This document shows, piece by piece, positions 43,960 to 52,366 of a DNA stretch of 64,000 bases. The translations under genes and the position numbers were made by a program. A model generated the notes under the pieces. That model was not told where the DNA came from. It worked only from the letters and a program-made list of their open reading frames with translations, and did not search any database. Every line of letters starts with the position of its first letter. The first letter of the stretch is position 1. This stretch comes from Pedobacter sp. L105. GTDB lineage: Bacteria; Bacteroidota; Bacteroidia; Sphingobacteriales; Sphingobacteriaceae. The stretch spans positions 124,001-188,000 of the forward strand of contig NZ_LMUP01000002.1 in NCBI RefSeq assembly GCF_009765875.1. Direction: 5' to 3'.

Positions 43960-44865
43960 TTATCTGTTTCGTCCGGACGGACTATAGGCAACAGGCAACC
44001 ATTCATAACCGCTTCCTTTAGCTCTAAGCCTGCCAAATCCGGGAAAGGAAAGATGATTACCTGCCACCAGATATCCTTTTTCGGCAGCATCCTTATAAGC
44101 ACCTATTCTTTGCGCGAGCCCTTGTTTTGGGTCTACATCGTATCCATCCAACACTGTTGGATCTTCAAACTGAATACCACTCAAATGAACAAGATCTGCC
44201 CAGATCGTTAGCTGATCATCTCCGCTCTTGATCACAAATAAAGTATGGCCAGGTGTATGTCCGGGGCATTCCTTTGAAGTTATTCCCGGGAACAATTCAA
44301 TATTTCCCTTAAAAGTTTTGACCCTGCCGGCATCCAGATAAGGTTTAAATACATTGATTGCATTGATAAAAGATTTTTGATTTGGTGCCATCACATTCGG
44401 ATCAGCGTTTTTCATTCTCTCTTCATCCAGCCAAAAATCAGCGTCATGCTGGTGCACATGCACAGTTGCATGAGGAAAAACCGCTTTTCCCTGGATGGTA
44501 AGCCCACCAGAATGATCGTTATGAATATGGGTAAGCAGCACATCTGTAACCTGTTCCGGCGTATAACCGGCCTCCTGTAAACTGTTTAACAAATTACCTC
44601 CAGCATCTGGCCCAAATAATTCACCTGCTCCCGTATCGATAAGGATTAGCCGCGAACCGATCTGAACCAGATAAGTGTTAATGGAAAGTTCTGCGGGGTT
44701 ATCCAAATGGGCTGCTGCTAGTAACTCCAATATCTTTCCCGGTTCTGGCGACTGCAATAGTTTATCGGCTTCTACCAAAGCTACGCCATCGGATAGTGCT
44801 GTAACTATCAGGTCGCCTATTTGCAGATGGTAATAGGAAGGATTATTTTGGGCTGGCTTGGTCAT
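43960..44865 (-). CDS. Metallo-beta-lactamase-fold hydrolase
   Basis: A 301-residue MBL-fold enzyme. The dinuclear metal motif HxHxDH is at His113, His115, Asp117, His118 (LLTHIHNDHSGG); the next ligand His is in GHTPGHT and a bridging Asp in IWADLVHL. The overall pattern fits the lactonase/parathion-hydrolase-like group. No signal peptide is present. The gene is monocistronic and convergent with the zinc-finger gene. Substrate is unknown; hydrolysis of a lactone or phosphotriester is possible. Confidence 0.88.
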   Translation of the reverse strand: MTKPAQNNPSYYHLQIGDLIVTALSDGVALVEADKLLQSPEPGKILELLAAAHLDNPAELSINTYLVQIGSRLILIDTGAGELFGPDAGGNLLNSLQEAGYTPEQVTDVLLTHIHNDHSGGLTIQGKAVFPHATVHVHQHDADFWLDEERMKNADPNVMAPNQKSFINAINVFKPYLDAGRVKTFKGNIELFPGITSKECPGHTPGHTLFVIKSGDDQLTIWADLVHLSGIQFEDPTVLDGYDVDPKQGLAQRIGAYKDAAEKGYLVAGNHLSFPGFGRLRAKGSGYEWLPVAYSPSGRNR

Positions 44866-44948
44866 ATTTACGGCTTAAACTTACAAGACATCAATATCCA
44901 TACCATAGTATGGATGAATAAATGAACGGCAAAACGATTAAAAAAATA

Positions 44949-44956
44949 TAGATTTG
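44949..44956 (+). promoter_or_regulatory. Candidate -7 promoter box for the GDPD gene
   Basis: TAGATTTG matches TAnnTTTG exactly, 64 nt before the start at 45021. No convincing -33 element was seen. Confidence 0.4.
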
Positions 44957-45020
44957 CCATAAATGATATCATAACAGCTTCAAAAGCGTTCAATAACAGA
45001 AATGCACCCATATACATAAA

Positions 45021-45923
45021 ATGAAACAACTCCTTAAAATTGCAGCAGTTTTGCTGATCCCATTTTGTGCTTCAAATGCACATGCCCAGGTGAATGACAT
45101 CATCAAACAAATGCATGACCCTTCTACGAAGCAGGTATTGGTGGCTGCCCATCGTGGCGACTGGCGCGATGCACCCGAAAATTCCCTTCAAGCCTATCAG
45201 CATGCCATCCTTATGGGTGTGGATATGATTGAAATTGACCTCCATAAAACCAGCGATGGCGTGATTGTCATCATGCACGACGGCACGATTGACAGAACTA
45301 CTGATGGTAAAGGAAAAGTTTCCGATTATACTTATGAGCAGATTGAGAAATTTCATCTGAAAAATGGCCTTGGCAGGGTCACAAGAAATACGATTCCAAC
45401 ACTGGAAGAAGTCATGCTGCTGGCTAAAGGAAAAGTGATGGTTAACCTTGATAAAAGCCTGCCCTATTACCAGGAAGCTTATGAGATCTTAAAGAAAACA
45501 GGAACCCTGAAACAGGCACTCTTTAAATCTGAATCTCCTTATGAAGAAGTAAAAAAACGTTATCCTGAATTAATTGACAGCATCACTTATATGGCGGTGG
45601 TTGACCTGGATAAACCTGATGCAAAACAGGTCATTGAGGATTATCAGAAAGCGATTAAACCAGTAGCTTTTGAAGTGATCTTTAAAAAAGATACCTCTGC
45701 CTTATTAACAAACAACCAATGGATCAATGCACATGGCTCAAAAATATGGATCAACTCTTTATGGGCCAGCTTAAACGGAGGTCATGAAGATGATCTTGCT
45801 TTTGAAGATAACAATACAAAAGACAGCTGGGACTGGATCATCAATCATGGGGCTACAGTTATCCAAACTGATCATCCACGAGAACTATTAGCCTATCTGA
45901 GAAAAAAACACCTGCACAAATAG
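45021..45923 (+). CDS. Secreted glycerophosphodiester phosphodiesterase (GDPD)
   Basis: A 300-residue protein with a signal peptide (cleavage AHA-Q near residue 23). The GDPD catalytic motifs are AAHRGDWRDAPENSLQAYQHAILMG (HR...E-N), VDMIEIDLHKTSDGVIVIMHDGTIDRTTDG (E-x-D and HD), and a C-terminal DHPRELLAYL. It hydrolyses glycerophosphodiesters such as glycerophosphocholine to glycerol-3-phosphate and the alcohol, using a divalent metal. Periplasmic location suits scavenging of head groups released by the phospholipase C encoded 3.4 kb downstream. It is followed by a strong terminator. Confidence 0.9.
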   Translation: MKQLLKIAAVLLIPFCASNAHAQVNDIIKQMHDPSTKQVLVAAHRGDWRDAPENSLQAYQHAILMGVDMIEIDLHKTSDGVIVIMHDGTIDRTTDGKGKVSDYTYEQIEKFHLKNGLGRVTRNTIPTLEEVMLLAKGKVMVNLDKSLPYYQEAYEILKKTGTLKQALFKSESPYEEVKKRYPELIDSITYMAVVDLDKPDAKQVIEDYQKAIKPVAFEVIFKKDTSALLTNNQWINAHGSKIWINSLWASLNGGHEDDLAFEDNNTKDSWDWIINHGATVIQTDHPRELLAYLRKKHLHK

Positions 45924-45946
45924 TATATCAGGTTTTCTATACCACG

Positions 45947-45985
45947 GGGAAAAGGTTGTCATCAGCCTTTTCCCTTTTTTTATTT
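45947..45985 (+). terminator. Intrinsic terminator of the GDPD gene
   Basis: A 9-bp stem gggaaaagg (45947-45955) / ccttttccc (45966-45974) followed by ttttttatttt. Confidence 0.88.
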
Positions 45986-46079
45986 TAATCACCTTCATGT
46001 TACGCAAAGTATGATCTTCAAAGAACAGATTTAATTAACTTACATCCATCTAATTAAACTAACGCCAGATTCGTTAATA

Positions 46080-47474
46080 ATGAAAAAACTACTACTCATC
46101 GCTATTTTAAATATAGGAACTTATTGTACCACCCAGGCACAATCGACTGTTATTATTCAGAAAGACCCGCAAATTGAAAAAATGGTGACCGAAGTATCGG
46201 CAGACTCCATGAAGAATTATATCACTAAACTGGTGAGTTACGGCACAAGGAATACGCTGAGCAGTGTAACAGATTCTAAAAGAGGCATTGGTGCCGCCAG
46301 GAATTGGGTATTGAGTAAATTCCAGTGCTTTGCTAAGTCATCTGGCGGCAGGTTAACAGCAAAACTGGATACCAGCAGTTACCAGCCTGATGGTAAAAGA
46401 ATTGATGTTCCGGTTATTTTAACCAATGTAGTGGCCACCCTGAAAGGTACCGATCCAAATGATCACCGTGTATTTGTGATCAGCGGGCATATGGATAACA
46501 TGAGAACCAGTGTAATGGACCGCGAAGGTGATGCACCCGGGGCAAACGATGATGGCAGTGGATCTGCAGCTGTTTTAGAATGCGCAAGGATCATGAGCAA
46601 AGAATCTTTTCCCGCTACCATCATATTTGTTACCGTTTGCGGCGAAGAGCAGGGATTATTAGGATCTACCTTTATGGCTGAAAATGCAAAGAAAAATAAA
46701 ATGGAGATTGCCGCTGTATTAAACAATGATATTATGGGCAGCAACAATAGTAACGAAACCAATATCATCGAAAATACCAAAATCAGGGTATTTAGCGAAG
46801 GGCTGCCCGCTACGGAAATGGACAGTAAACAACTTACAGCCATGCGCGCCATGGGACTGGAAAATGATGGCCCTTCACGTCAGCTGGCCCGTTATATTAA
46901 AGAAGTAGGCGAACGTTATGTAGAAAACCTGGAAGTATTTATGGTATACCGCCCGGATAGGTTCTTACGCGGAGGTGATCAGCTGCCTTATCAGCAAAGA
47001 GGATTTACGGCAGTACGGATTACCGAGATGAACGAAAATTTTTATCATCAGCACCAGGACGTGCGCGTAGAAAACGGGATTGCCTATGGCGATGTCATTG
47101 CCAATATGGACTTTGAATACCTTAGAAAAAATACCGCCTTAAATTTATCTAACCTGGCTAACCTGGCCAAGTCGCCATCAGTACCCCAGGAAGTATCAAT
47201 TACAGTCGCCGGACTGGGTAATTCCAGCTCCCTGAACTGGAAACCTGCTGCTAACGGCAAAACAAAAGGTTATTATGTGATGATGCGCGAAACCACCAGC
47301 CCGGTATGGCAGAAGAAATTTTACACCACCGCCACCGAAATGAAACTCCCTTATTCCAAAGACAACTACTTTTTTGCTGTACAATCTGTTAGTACAGACG
47401 GTAATGAAGGTTTAGTGGTGGTTCCTTCAGTAGTTAGGGAAACCAAAACCACCACACCACCAGCTAAAAGATAA
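46080..47474 (+). CDS. Secreted M28-family metallopeptidase
   Basis: A 464-residue protein with signal peptide (cleavage near TQAQ, residue 20). M28 zinc-site motifs are SGHMDN, GANDDGSGSAAVLE, CGEEQGLLGS and NNDIMGS, as in aminopeptidase Y/S types. The last 90 residues (about 370-455) form a fibronectin-type-III-like module (LNWKPAANGKTKGYYVMMRE, YFFAVQSVSTDGNEG). It is expected to trim peptides outside the cytoplasm. It is followed 26 nt later by the NIPSNAP gene in the same direction. Confidence 0.88.
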   Translation: MKKLLLIAILNIGTYCTTQAQSTVIIQKDPQIEKMVTEVSADSMKNYITKLVSYGTRNTLSSVTDSKRGIGAARNWVLSKFQCFAKSSGGRLTAKLDTSSYQPDGKRIDVPVILTNVVATLKGTDPNDHRVFVISGHMDNMRTSVMDREGDAPGANDDGSGSAAVLECARIMSKESFPATIIFVTVCGEEQGLLGSTFMAENAKKNKMEIAAVLNNDIMGSNNSNETNIIENTKIRVFSEGLPATEMDSKQLTAMRAMGLENDGPSRQLARYIKEVGERYVENLEVFMVYRPDRFLRGGDQLPYQQRGFTAVRITEMNENFYHQHQDVRVENGIAYGDVIANMDFEYLRKNTALNLSNLANLAKSPSVPQEVSITVAGLGNSSSLNWKPAANGKTKGYYVMMRETTSPVWQKKFYTTATEMKLPYSKDNYFFAVQSVSTDGNEGLVVVPSVVRETKTTTPPAKR

Positions 47475-47500
47475 TTGATTTAATTTTTAACCTTACAACA

Positions 47501-48295
47501 ATGAAAATCTTAAAATTCAGCCTCACCCTATTCATCTTTGTTTTATCCCTAACCATTTCATCTCTTGCTTCCACTAAAAAAATTCCTTCAAGACAATTTT
47601 ATCAGCTGGTTGTCTATCACCTTAAAAGTAAAGAACAGGTAGAGCGCACAAATCAATACCTGCGTGATGCTTATTTGCCGGCAGTTCACCGCGCGGGTAT
47701 TAAAACAGCAGGTGTGTTTAAAAACGAGAATATTGACACCGCTACCGACAAAAAGATATATGTATTACTCACGTTTGTTTCACTGAATCAGTTTCAACAG
47801 CTCACACAATCACTTAACAAGGATCACGAACTGGCCGCTAAAGGCAGCAGCTTTCTGAATGCAGCTTTCGACCATGCACCCTTCACCAGAAAAGAAACGA
47901 TACTGATGGAAGCCTTCCCGGCAATGCCTGTGTTAAAAAAACCCGGTTTCACTAATCCCCAAAGCCACCGTATCTATGAATTGCGCAGTTATGAAGGGCC
48001 TACAGAAAACTTATACCGCAATAAGGTTCACATGTTTAACGAAGGTAAAGAAACAGACATTTTTAAACGTATAGGAAGCCAGGCCGTATTTTATGCAGAA
48101 GTATTGGCAGGAAGCCGTATGCCCAACCTGATGTACATGACCAGTTATAGTGATATGAAATCGAGAGAAGATCACTGGAAAACATTTGGAAACGATCCGG
48201 AATGGAAAAGATTATCAGGATTACCCGAATATCAGCACAATGTATCAAAAGCGGATATTGATTTTCTTACTCCCACAGATTATTCTGATCTCTAA
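47501..48295 (+). CDS. Exported NIPSNAP-family protein
   Basis: A 264-residue protein with a hydrophobic signal sequence (LKFSLTLFIFVLSLTISSLAS) and two ferredoxin-like alpha/beta repeats, one beginning RQFYQLVVYHLKS and one HRIYELRSYEGPTENLYRNKVHMFN. The second has the hallmark of NIPSNAP proteins. The biochemical role of bacterial NIPSNAP proteins is unknown. Probably co-transcribed with the M28 peptidase. An imperfect hairpin follows the gene. Confidence 0.85.
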   Translation: MKILKFSLTLFIFVLSLTISSLASTKKIPSRQFYQLVVYHLKSKEQVERTNQYLRDAYLPAVHRAGIKTAGVFKNENIDTATDKKIYVLLTFVSLNQFQQLTQSLNKDHELAAKGSSFLNAAFDHAPFTRKETILMEAFPAMPVLKKPGFTNPQSHRIYELRSYEGPTENLYRNKVHMFNEGKETDIFKRIGSQAVFYAEVLAGSRMPNLMYMTSYSDMKSREDHWKTFGNDPEWKRLSGLPEYQHNVSKADIDFLTPTDYSDL

Positions 48296-48319
48296 TTGGT
48301 CATCATTCATGAAAAGAGG

Positions 48320-48360
48320 ATTGCCAATTCAGTTTAATCACATTAAACCGAATTAGCAAT
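48320..48360. terminator. Terminator-like hairpin after the NIPSNAP gene
   Basis: Arms 48320-48338 and 48342-48360 pair at 17 of 19 positions around a 3-nt loop, 24 nt after the stop. No T-run follows, so termination is plausible but not certain. Confidence 0.45.
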
Positions 48361-48396
48361 TCACACTGGTTTAATATTTTCTTTACACAGAAAGTC

Positions 48397-48404
48397 TACT
48401 TTTG
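48397..48404 (+). promoter_or_regulatory. Candidate -7 promoter box for the EEP/phospholipase operon
   Basis: TACTTTTG is an exact TAnnTTTG match, 62 nt before the start at 48467. The -33 position is only T-rich. Confidence 0.45.
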
Positions 48405-48466
48405 AGTTTAACGCAAAGAAGCAAGCAGAAAACACCAAAGCTGTCGATGCGGATCAATTAAAAATC

Positions 48467-49306
48467 ATGATAAAAAAAATCAGCATTACTACACTTTTAA
48501 TTTTACTTTTCTGTCTCCGTATTTTCGCGCAACAGATGATCATAGGAACATACAACTTACGTTTTGACAATAAAGCAGATACTGGTAATCTATGGGTACA
48601 AAGAGCCCCGGTAATTGCCAGCCTGATCCGCTTTCATCAATATGACATCTTTGGAACACAGGAAGGATACCTCAACCAGCTGAATGATCTTAGCAGTGCT
48701 TTACCAGAATATGCACGTTACGGAATAGGCCGCGATGATGGTAAAGACGGAGGCGAACATTCTGCTATCTTTTATCGGAAAGATAAATTCAAACTATTGA
48801 AAAAAGGAGATTTCTGGCTGTCTGAAACACCGGATAAACCAGGGCTGGGATGGGACGTAACCTGCTGCAACCGTATCTGTTCATGGGTATACCTGCAAGA
48901 TCAGAAAAGCGGCAGGAAGTTCTATTATTTTAACGCTCACTATGACTATCAGGGAAATGCCAGGCTGGAAAGCAGCAAGCTGATCCTGCGTAAGATCAAA
49001 GAAATTGCCGGAACAGAACCTGCCGTATTTACGGGAGATCTCAATGGGGAGCATGAAACTGAATGGTACCGGCTCTTAGCTAAGTCTGGATTTCTCAGGG
49101 ATACCTATAACCTGGTAAAACATCCCTATGCAAACAACACTTCGTTCAATGGATTTGGCAAGGAAGTAAGCGGCTCCGGAATCATTGACCATGTTTTTGT
49201 GACCAAAGACTTCACTGCCAGCAGATGGGGTATTTTAACGGACACTTATCACGGTAAATATCCATCAGACCATTGTCCCATTTTAACAGAAGTAACCCTT
49301 AAATAG
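48467..49306 (+). CDS. Secreted endonuclease/exonuclease/phosphatase-family protein
   Basis: A 279-residue EEP-fold metal-dependent phosphodiesterase with a signal peptide (ending near IFAQ, residue 21). Active-site motifs: IGTYNLRFDNKAD, GTQEG (metal Glu), FNAHYDYQG, FTGDLNGE (Asp/Asn), IDHVFVTKD and the catalytic SDHCPI. Family members cleave DNA, inositol phosphates or sphingomyelin. Its stop codon is immediately followed by the phospholipase C start with no gap, which favours a lipid or phosphodiester substrate over DNA. Confidence 0.88.
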   Translation: MIKKISITTLLILLFCLRIFAQQMIIGTYNLRFDNKADTGNLWVQRAPVIASLIRFHQYDIFGTQEGYLNQLNDLSSALPEYARYGIGRDDGKDGGEHSAIFYRKDKFKLLKKGDFWLSETPDKPGLGWDVTCCNRICSWVYLQDQKSGRKFYYFNAHYDYQGNARLESSKLILRKIKEIAGTEPAVFTGDLNGEHETEWYRLLAKSGFLRDTYNLVKHPYANNTSFNGFGKEVSGSGIIDHVFVTKDFTASRWGILTDTYHGKYPSDHCPILTEVTLK

Positions 49307-51820
49307 ATGAGTACAGATTCACGCAGGGAGTTTATTAAAAAAGCAGCTTTACTTTCCGGAGGGGCCGCCATCATCAATACCTTACCCCCGGTCATTCAAA
49401 AAGCAATGTCTATAGATCCAGCCTTGGGCAGCACCTTTTATGATGCCGAACATATTGTTTTTCTCATGCAGGAAAACCGTTCTTTCGATCATGAATTTGG
49501 CACCCTGCAGGGGGTGAGAGGGTTTAACGATCCCAGGGCAATTGATCTGCCGAACAAAAATAAGGTCTGGCTGCAATCCAATAAAGAAGGTGATACCTAT
49601 GCCCCTTTTCACCTGAATATCAAAGAGACTAAAGTTGCCTGGATGGGCGCATTACCGCATAACTGGACCGACCAGACCGATGCCAGAAATGGCGGAAAAT
49701 ACGACCAGTGGCTTAATGTTAAAAAAGCATATAATCCTACTTATGCCCATATGCCGCTTACAGTAGGTTATTGCAAAAGAGAGGATTTCCCTTTTTATTA
49801 TTCACTGGCAGATGCCTTTACCGTATGTGATCAGAATTTCTGTTCTGTTATTGCAGGTACCCACCCTAACCGTTATTACTGGATGACCGGTACTGTGCGC
49901 GAAAAGAATAATGCTGAGGGAATTGCACATGTATGGAATATCAGTAACTATGATAAACCCACTTTAAACTGGAAAACATTTCCGGAACGCTTAGAAGAAA
50001 ATGGGGTTTCCTGGAAAATCTATCAGAATGAATTAACCATGGGCTTTGGCTTAAATGGCGAACCCAGTGCATGGCTGAGTAACTTTGGCACCAATGTGCT
50101 GGAGTATTTTGAACAATACAATGTACGCCTTCAGCCCGGTGCTATAGCCAATCTGCAGGAGAAGAAGAAATCTTTGCTGGAACAAATTTCCGCTGCACCA
50201 GCAGAAAACCTGACTGAAGAGCAGCAGAAAAGTGTAGCTGCTTTAAAAAGATTGCTGCTTAAAACTGAAGAAGACGAGAAAAATTATACGATGACGGCCC
50301 ATAATGCCTTGTCGGAAAAAGCCAGAAATTTAAACGCCAAAGCCTTCGGTGTCAATACTGGCGACCCTGATTTCCATACGCTTGAAGCTTTCCGGTACAA
50401 TGAAAATGGAACTGAACGTGAATTGAACATTCCTAAGGGAGATATTCTGCATCAATTCAGGAAAGATGTGGATGAAGATAAACTGCCAGCAGTATCCTGG
50501 CTGATGACACCAGCCAACTTCTCCGACCATCCGGGTGTGCCCTGGTTCGGTTCCTGGTTTGTAAGTGAGGTAATGGAAATCCTGACTAAAAATCCGGAGA
50601 CCTGGAAAAAGACCATTTTCGTGTTAACCTATGACGAGAACGATGGATATTTTGACCATGTCCCTCCTTTTGTACCTCCGCATCCATTTAAAGAAAATGC
50701 AGGTAAAGTATCCGAGGGCCTGGACGTAAAACTTGATTTTATCACTAAAACCCAGCAATTCAACCCATCAATGAAGGAAAGTAACATCCGGGAAAGCCAG
50801 TTAGGATTGGGTTATCGTGTCCCTATGGTAATCGTTTCCCCATGGACGCGCGGCGGCTATGTATGTTCTGAAGTATTTGACCATACGTCGTCCCTTCAGT
50901 TCCTGGAGAATTTCCTGGAGAAAAAGCTGAATAAAAAAATTATTGAGGAGAACATCACTCCCTGGAGAAGAACTGTTTGCGGCGACCTGACCTCAGCATT
51001 CAGAACTTATAACGGAGAAAAAATTGAACAGCCAAAGTTCCTGGAGAAAACAGCTTTTATAGAGAAAATATATTCCGCTAAGTTCAAAGAAGTACCCGAT
51101 AATTACAGAAAACTGAGCGAAGAAGAAATACAGGCCATCAATACAGATCCGCTGTCTTCACCTTATTTCCCGCAACAGGAAAAAGGTATTCGTTCTGCCT
51201 GCGCATTGCCTTATGAATTATATGTCAGTGGAGCGTTTAACGACGACAGGTTCACGATTAGCTTTAGCGCAGGAAATAAAACTTTTGGTAAAAAATCAGC
51301 TGGCTCGCCTTTTACCGTTTACGCCATGAACCCTTTTAAAGGAGAAACGCTGCGTGTGTGGAACTATACCGTAGCTGCAGGCGATACCTTACAGGACGAG
51401 TGGCTTACACGAGATTTTGAAGGTGGGAATTACCATTTAAGGGTATATGGGCCCAATGGTTTTTTCAGAGAGTTTATAGGTGCCACACATCCTCAGCTTA
51501 CCATAGAATGCCGGTATGAACCGCATCCTGTTCATCCTTTAAAATTGAGCGGAAATATGATCGTTACCGTAACCAATACAGGAAATTACCCACAGGAATT
51601 GACACTCGAAGATTTGAGTTATCAAAAAGGAACAAAGGTTTTAAAAGTGGCAGCGAACAGCAAAACAAGTACTTTACTTGATCTTTCAAAATACTACAAC
51701 TGGTATGACTTTAGCGTGAGCAGTAAAAGTAACAGCCTTTTTAAGGAAAGATTTGCCGGACGTGTAGAAACCGGCATGGCAACCAAAACAGATCCTTTAA
51801 TGGGCAGAATGGTGAGTTAA
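49307..51820 (+). CDS. Tat-exported phosphocholine-specific phospholipase C
   Basis: An 837-residue enzyme of the acidocalcisomal/PlcH-PlcN phosphoesterase family. The N-terminus SRREFIKKAALLSGGAA (Arg6-Arg7) is a twin-arginine signal. Phosphoesterase-domain motifs are FLMQENRSFDHEFGTLQGVRGF, GTHPNRYYWMTG, LTYDENDGYFDHVPPFVPP and YRVPMVIVSPWTRGG. Two C-terminal beta-sandwich DUF756 repeats follow (about 615-700 and 715-800). It hydrolyses phosphatidylcholine or sphingomyelin-type lipids to diacylglycerol/ceramide and phosphocholine. It abuts the EEP gene and functionally complements the GDPD gene upstream. Confidence 0.93.
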   Translation: MSTDSRREFIKKAALLSGGAAIINTLPPVIQKAMSIDPALGSTFYDAEHIVFLMQENRSFDHEFGTLQGVRGFNDPRAIDLPNKNKVWLQSNKEGDTYAPFHLNIKETKVAWMGALPHNWTDQTDARNGGKYDQWLNVKKAYNPTYAHMPLTVGYCKREDFPFYYSLADAFTVCDQNFCSVIAGTHPNRYYWMTGTVREKNNAEGIAHVWNISNYDKPTLNWKTFPERLEENGVSWKIYQNELTMGFGLNGEPSAWLSNFGTNVLEYFEQYNVRLQPGAIANLQEKKKSLLEQISAAPAENLTEEQQKSVAALKRLLLKTEEDEKNYTMTAHNALSEKARNLNAKAFGVNTGDPDFHTLEAFRYNENGTERELNIPKGDILHQFRKDVDEDKLPAVSWLMTPANFSDHPGVPWFGSWFVSEVMEILTKNPETWKKTIFVLTYDENDGYFDHVPPFVPPHPFKENAGKVSEGLDVKLDFITKTQQFNPSMKESNIRESQLGLGYRVPMVIVSPWTRGGYVCSEVFDHTSSLQFLENFLEKKLNKKIIEENITPWRRTVCGDLTSAFRTYNGEKIEQPKFLEKTAFIEKIYSAKFKEVPDNYRKLSEEEIQAINTDPLSSPYFPQQEKGIRSACALPYELYVSGAFNDDRFTISFSAGNKTFGKKSAGSPFTVYAMNPFKGETLRVWNYTVAAGDTLQDEWLTRDFEGGNYHLRVYGPNGFFREFIGATHPQLTIECRYEPHPVHPLKLSGNMIVTVTNTGNYPQELTLEDLSYQKGTKVLKVAANSKTSTLLDLSKYYNWYDFSVSSKSNSLFKERFAGRVETGMATKTDPLMGRMVS

Positions 51821-51846
51821 TGTAAACCGGCATTATTTTTATATGT

Positions 51847-51854
51847 TATATTTG
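51847..51854 (+). promoter_or_regulatory. Candidate -7 promoter box for msrB
   Basis: TATATTTG matches TAnnTTTG exactly, 30 nt before the msrB start, in an AT-rich 64-bp gap. Confidence 0.45.
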
Positions 51855-51884
51855 TATATAAGAATAATCACTAGACAATAGATC

Positions 51885-52328
51885 ATGGATACTACTCATC
51901 AGAATAATCCTTATTACTCCAGAACAGACGATACCTTACTCCATGTAGATAATGCAGAATGGAAAAAGATCCTTCCTGCTGATCTCTATACTGTTGCGAG
52001 ATTACAGGGCACAGAACGTGCTTTCACTGGTCAGTACTGGGATAGCGAAGCAATAGGCACTTATTATTGTGCTGTTTGCGGTAATAAATTATTTAAATCG
52101 GATGCCAAATTTGCAAGCAGTTGCGGATGGCCAAGTTTTTTTGAGACGGTAAAACCGGATAGCGTGCACTATAAAGAAGACAACGCATATGGCATGCGCC
52201 GTGTTGAAGTTACCTGCGGCCGCTGCGATTCACATTTAGGACATATTTTTGACGATGGCCCTGCACCTACCTACAAAAGGTTCTGCATGAATGGCGTTTC
52301 CCTGGAATTTGAACCCGACCAGGTTTAA
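51885..52328 (+). CDS. msrB: Peptide-methionine (R)-S-oxide reductase
   Basis: A 147-residue MsrB. Zinc ligands are Cys62/Cys65 (CAVC) and Cys111/Cys114 (CGRC). The catalytic Cys134 is in KRFCMNGVSLEF, and Cys80 in SSCGWPSFF is the likely resolving cysteine. It reduces R-methionine sulfoxide in proteins with thioredoxin. No signal peptide is seen, so it is cytoplasmic. It is preceded by its own TAnnTTTG box and followed by a terminator hairpin. Confidence 0.96.
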   Translation: MDTTHQNNPYYSRTDDTLLHVDNAEWKKILPADLYTVARLQGTERAFTGQYWDSEAIGTYYCAVCGNKLFKSDAKFASSCGWPSFFETVKPDSVHYKEDNAYGMRRVEVTCGRCDSHLGHIFDDGPAPTYKRFCMNGVSLEFEPDQV

Positions 52329-52335
52329 TATTTTC

Positions 52336-52362
52336 TTATCCCCGGAAAATTACCGGGGATAA
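52336..52362. terminator. Bidirectional terminator hairpin
   Basis: A perfect 10-bp stem ttatccccgg (52336-52345) / ccggggataa (52353-52362) with a 7-nt loop between the convergent msrB and GAF-protein genes, 4 nt from the latter's stop. Confidence 0.65.
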
Positions 52363-52366
52363 ACTA

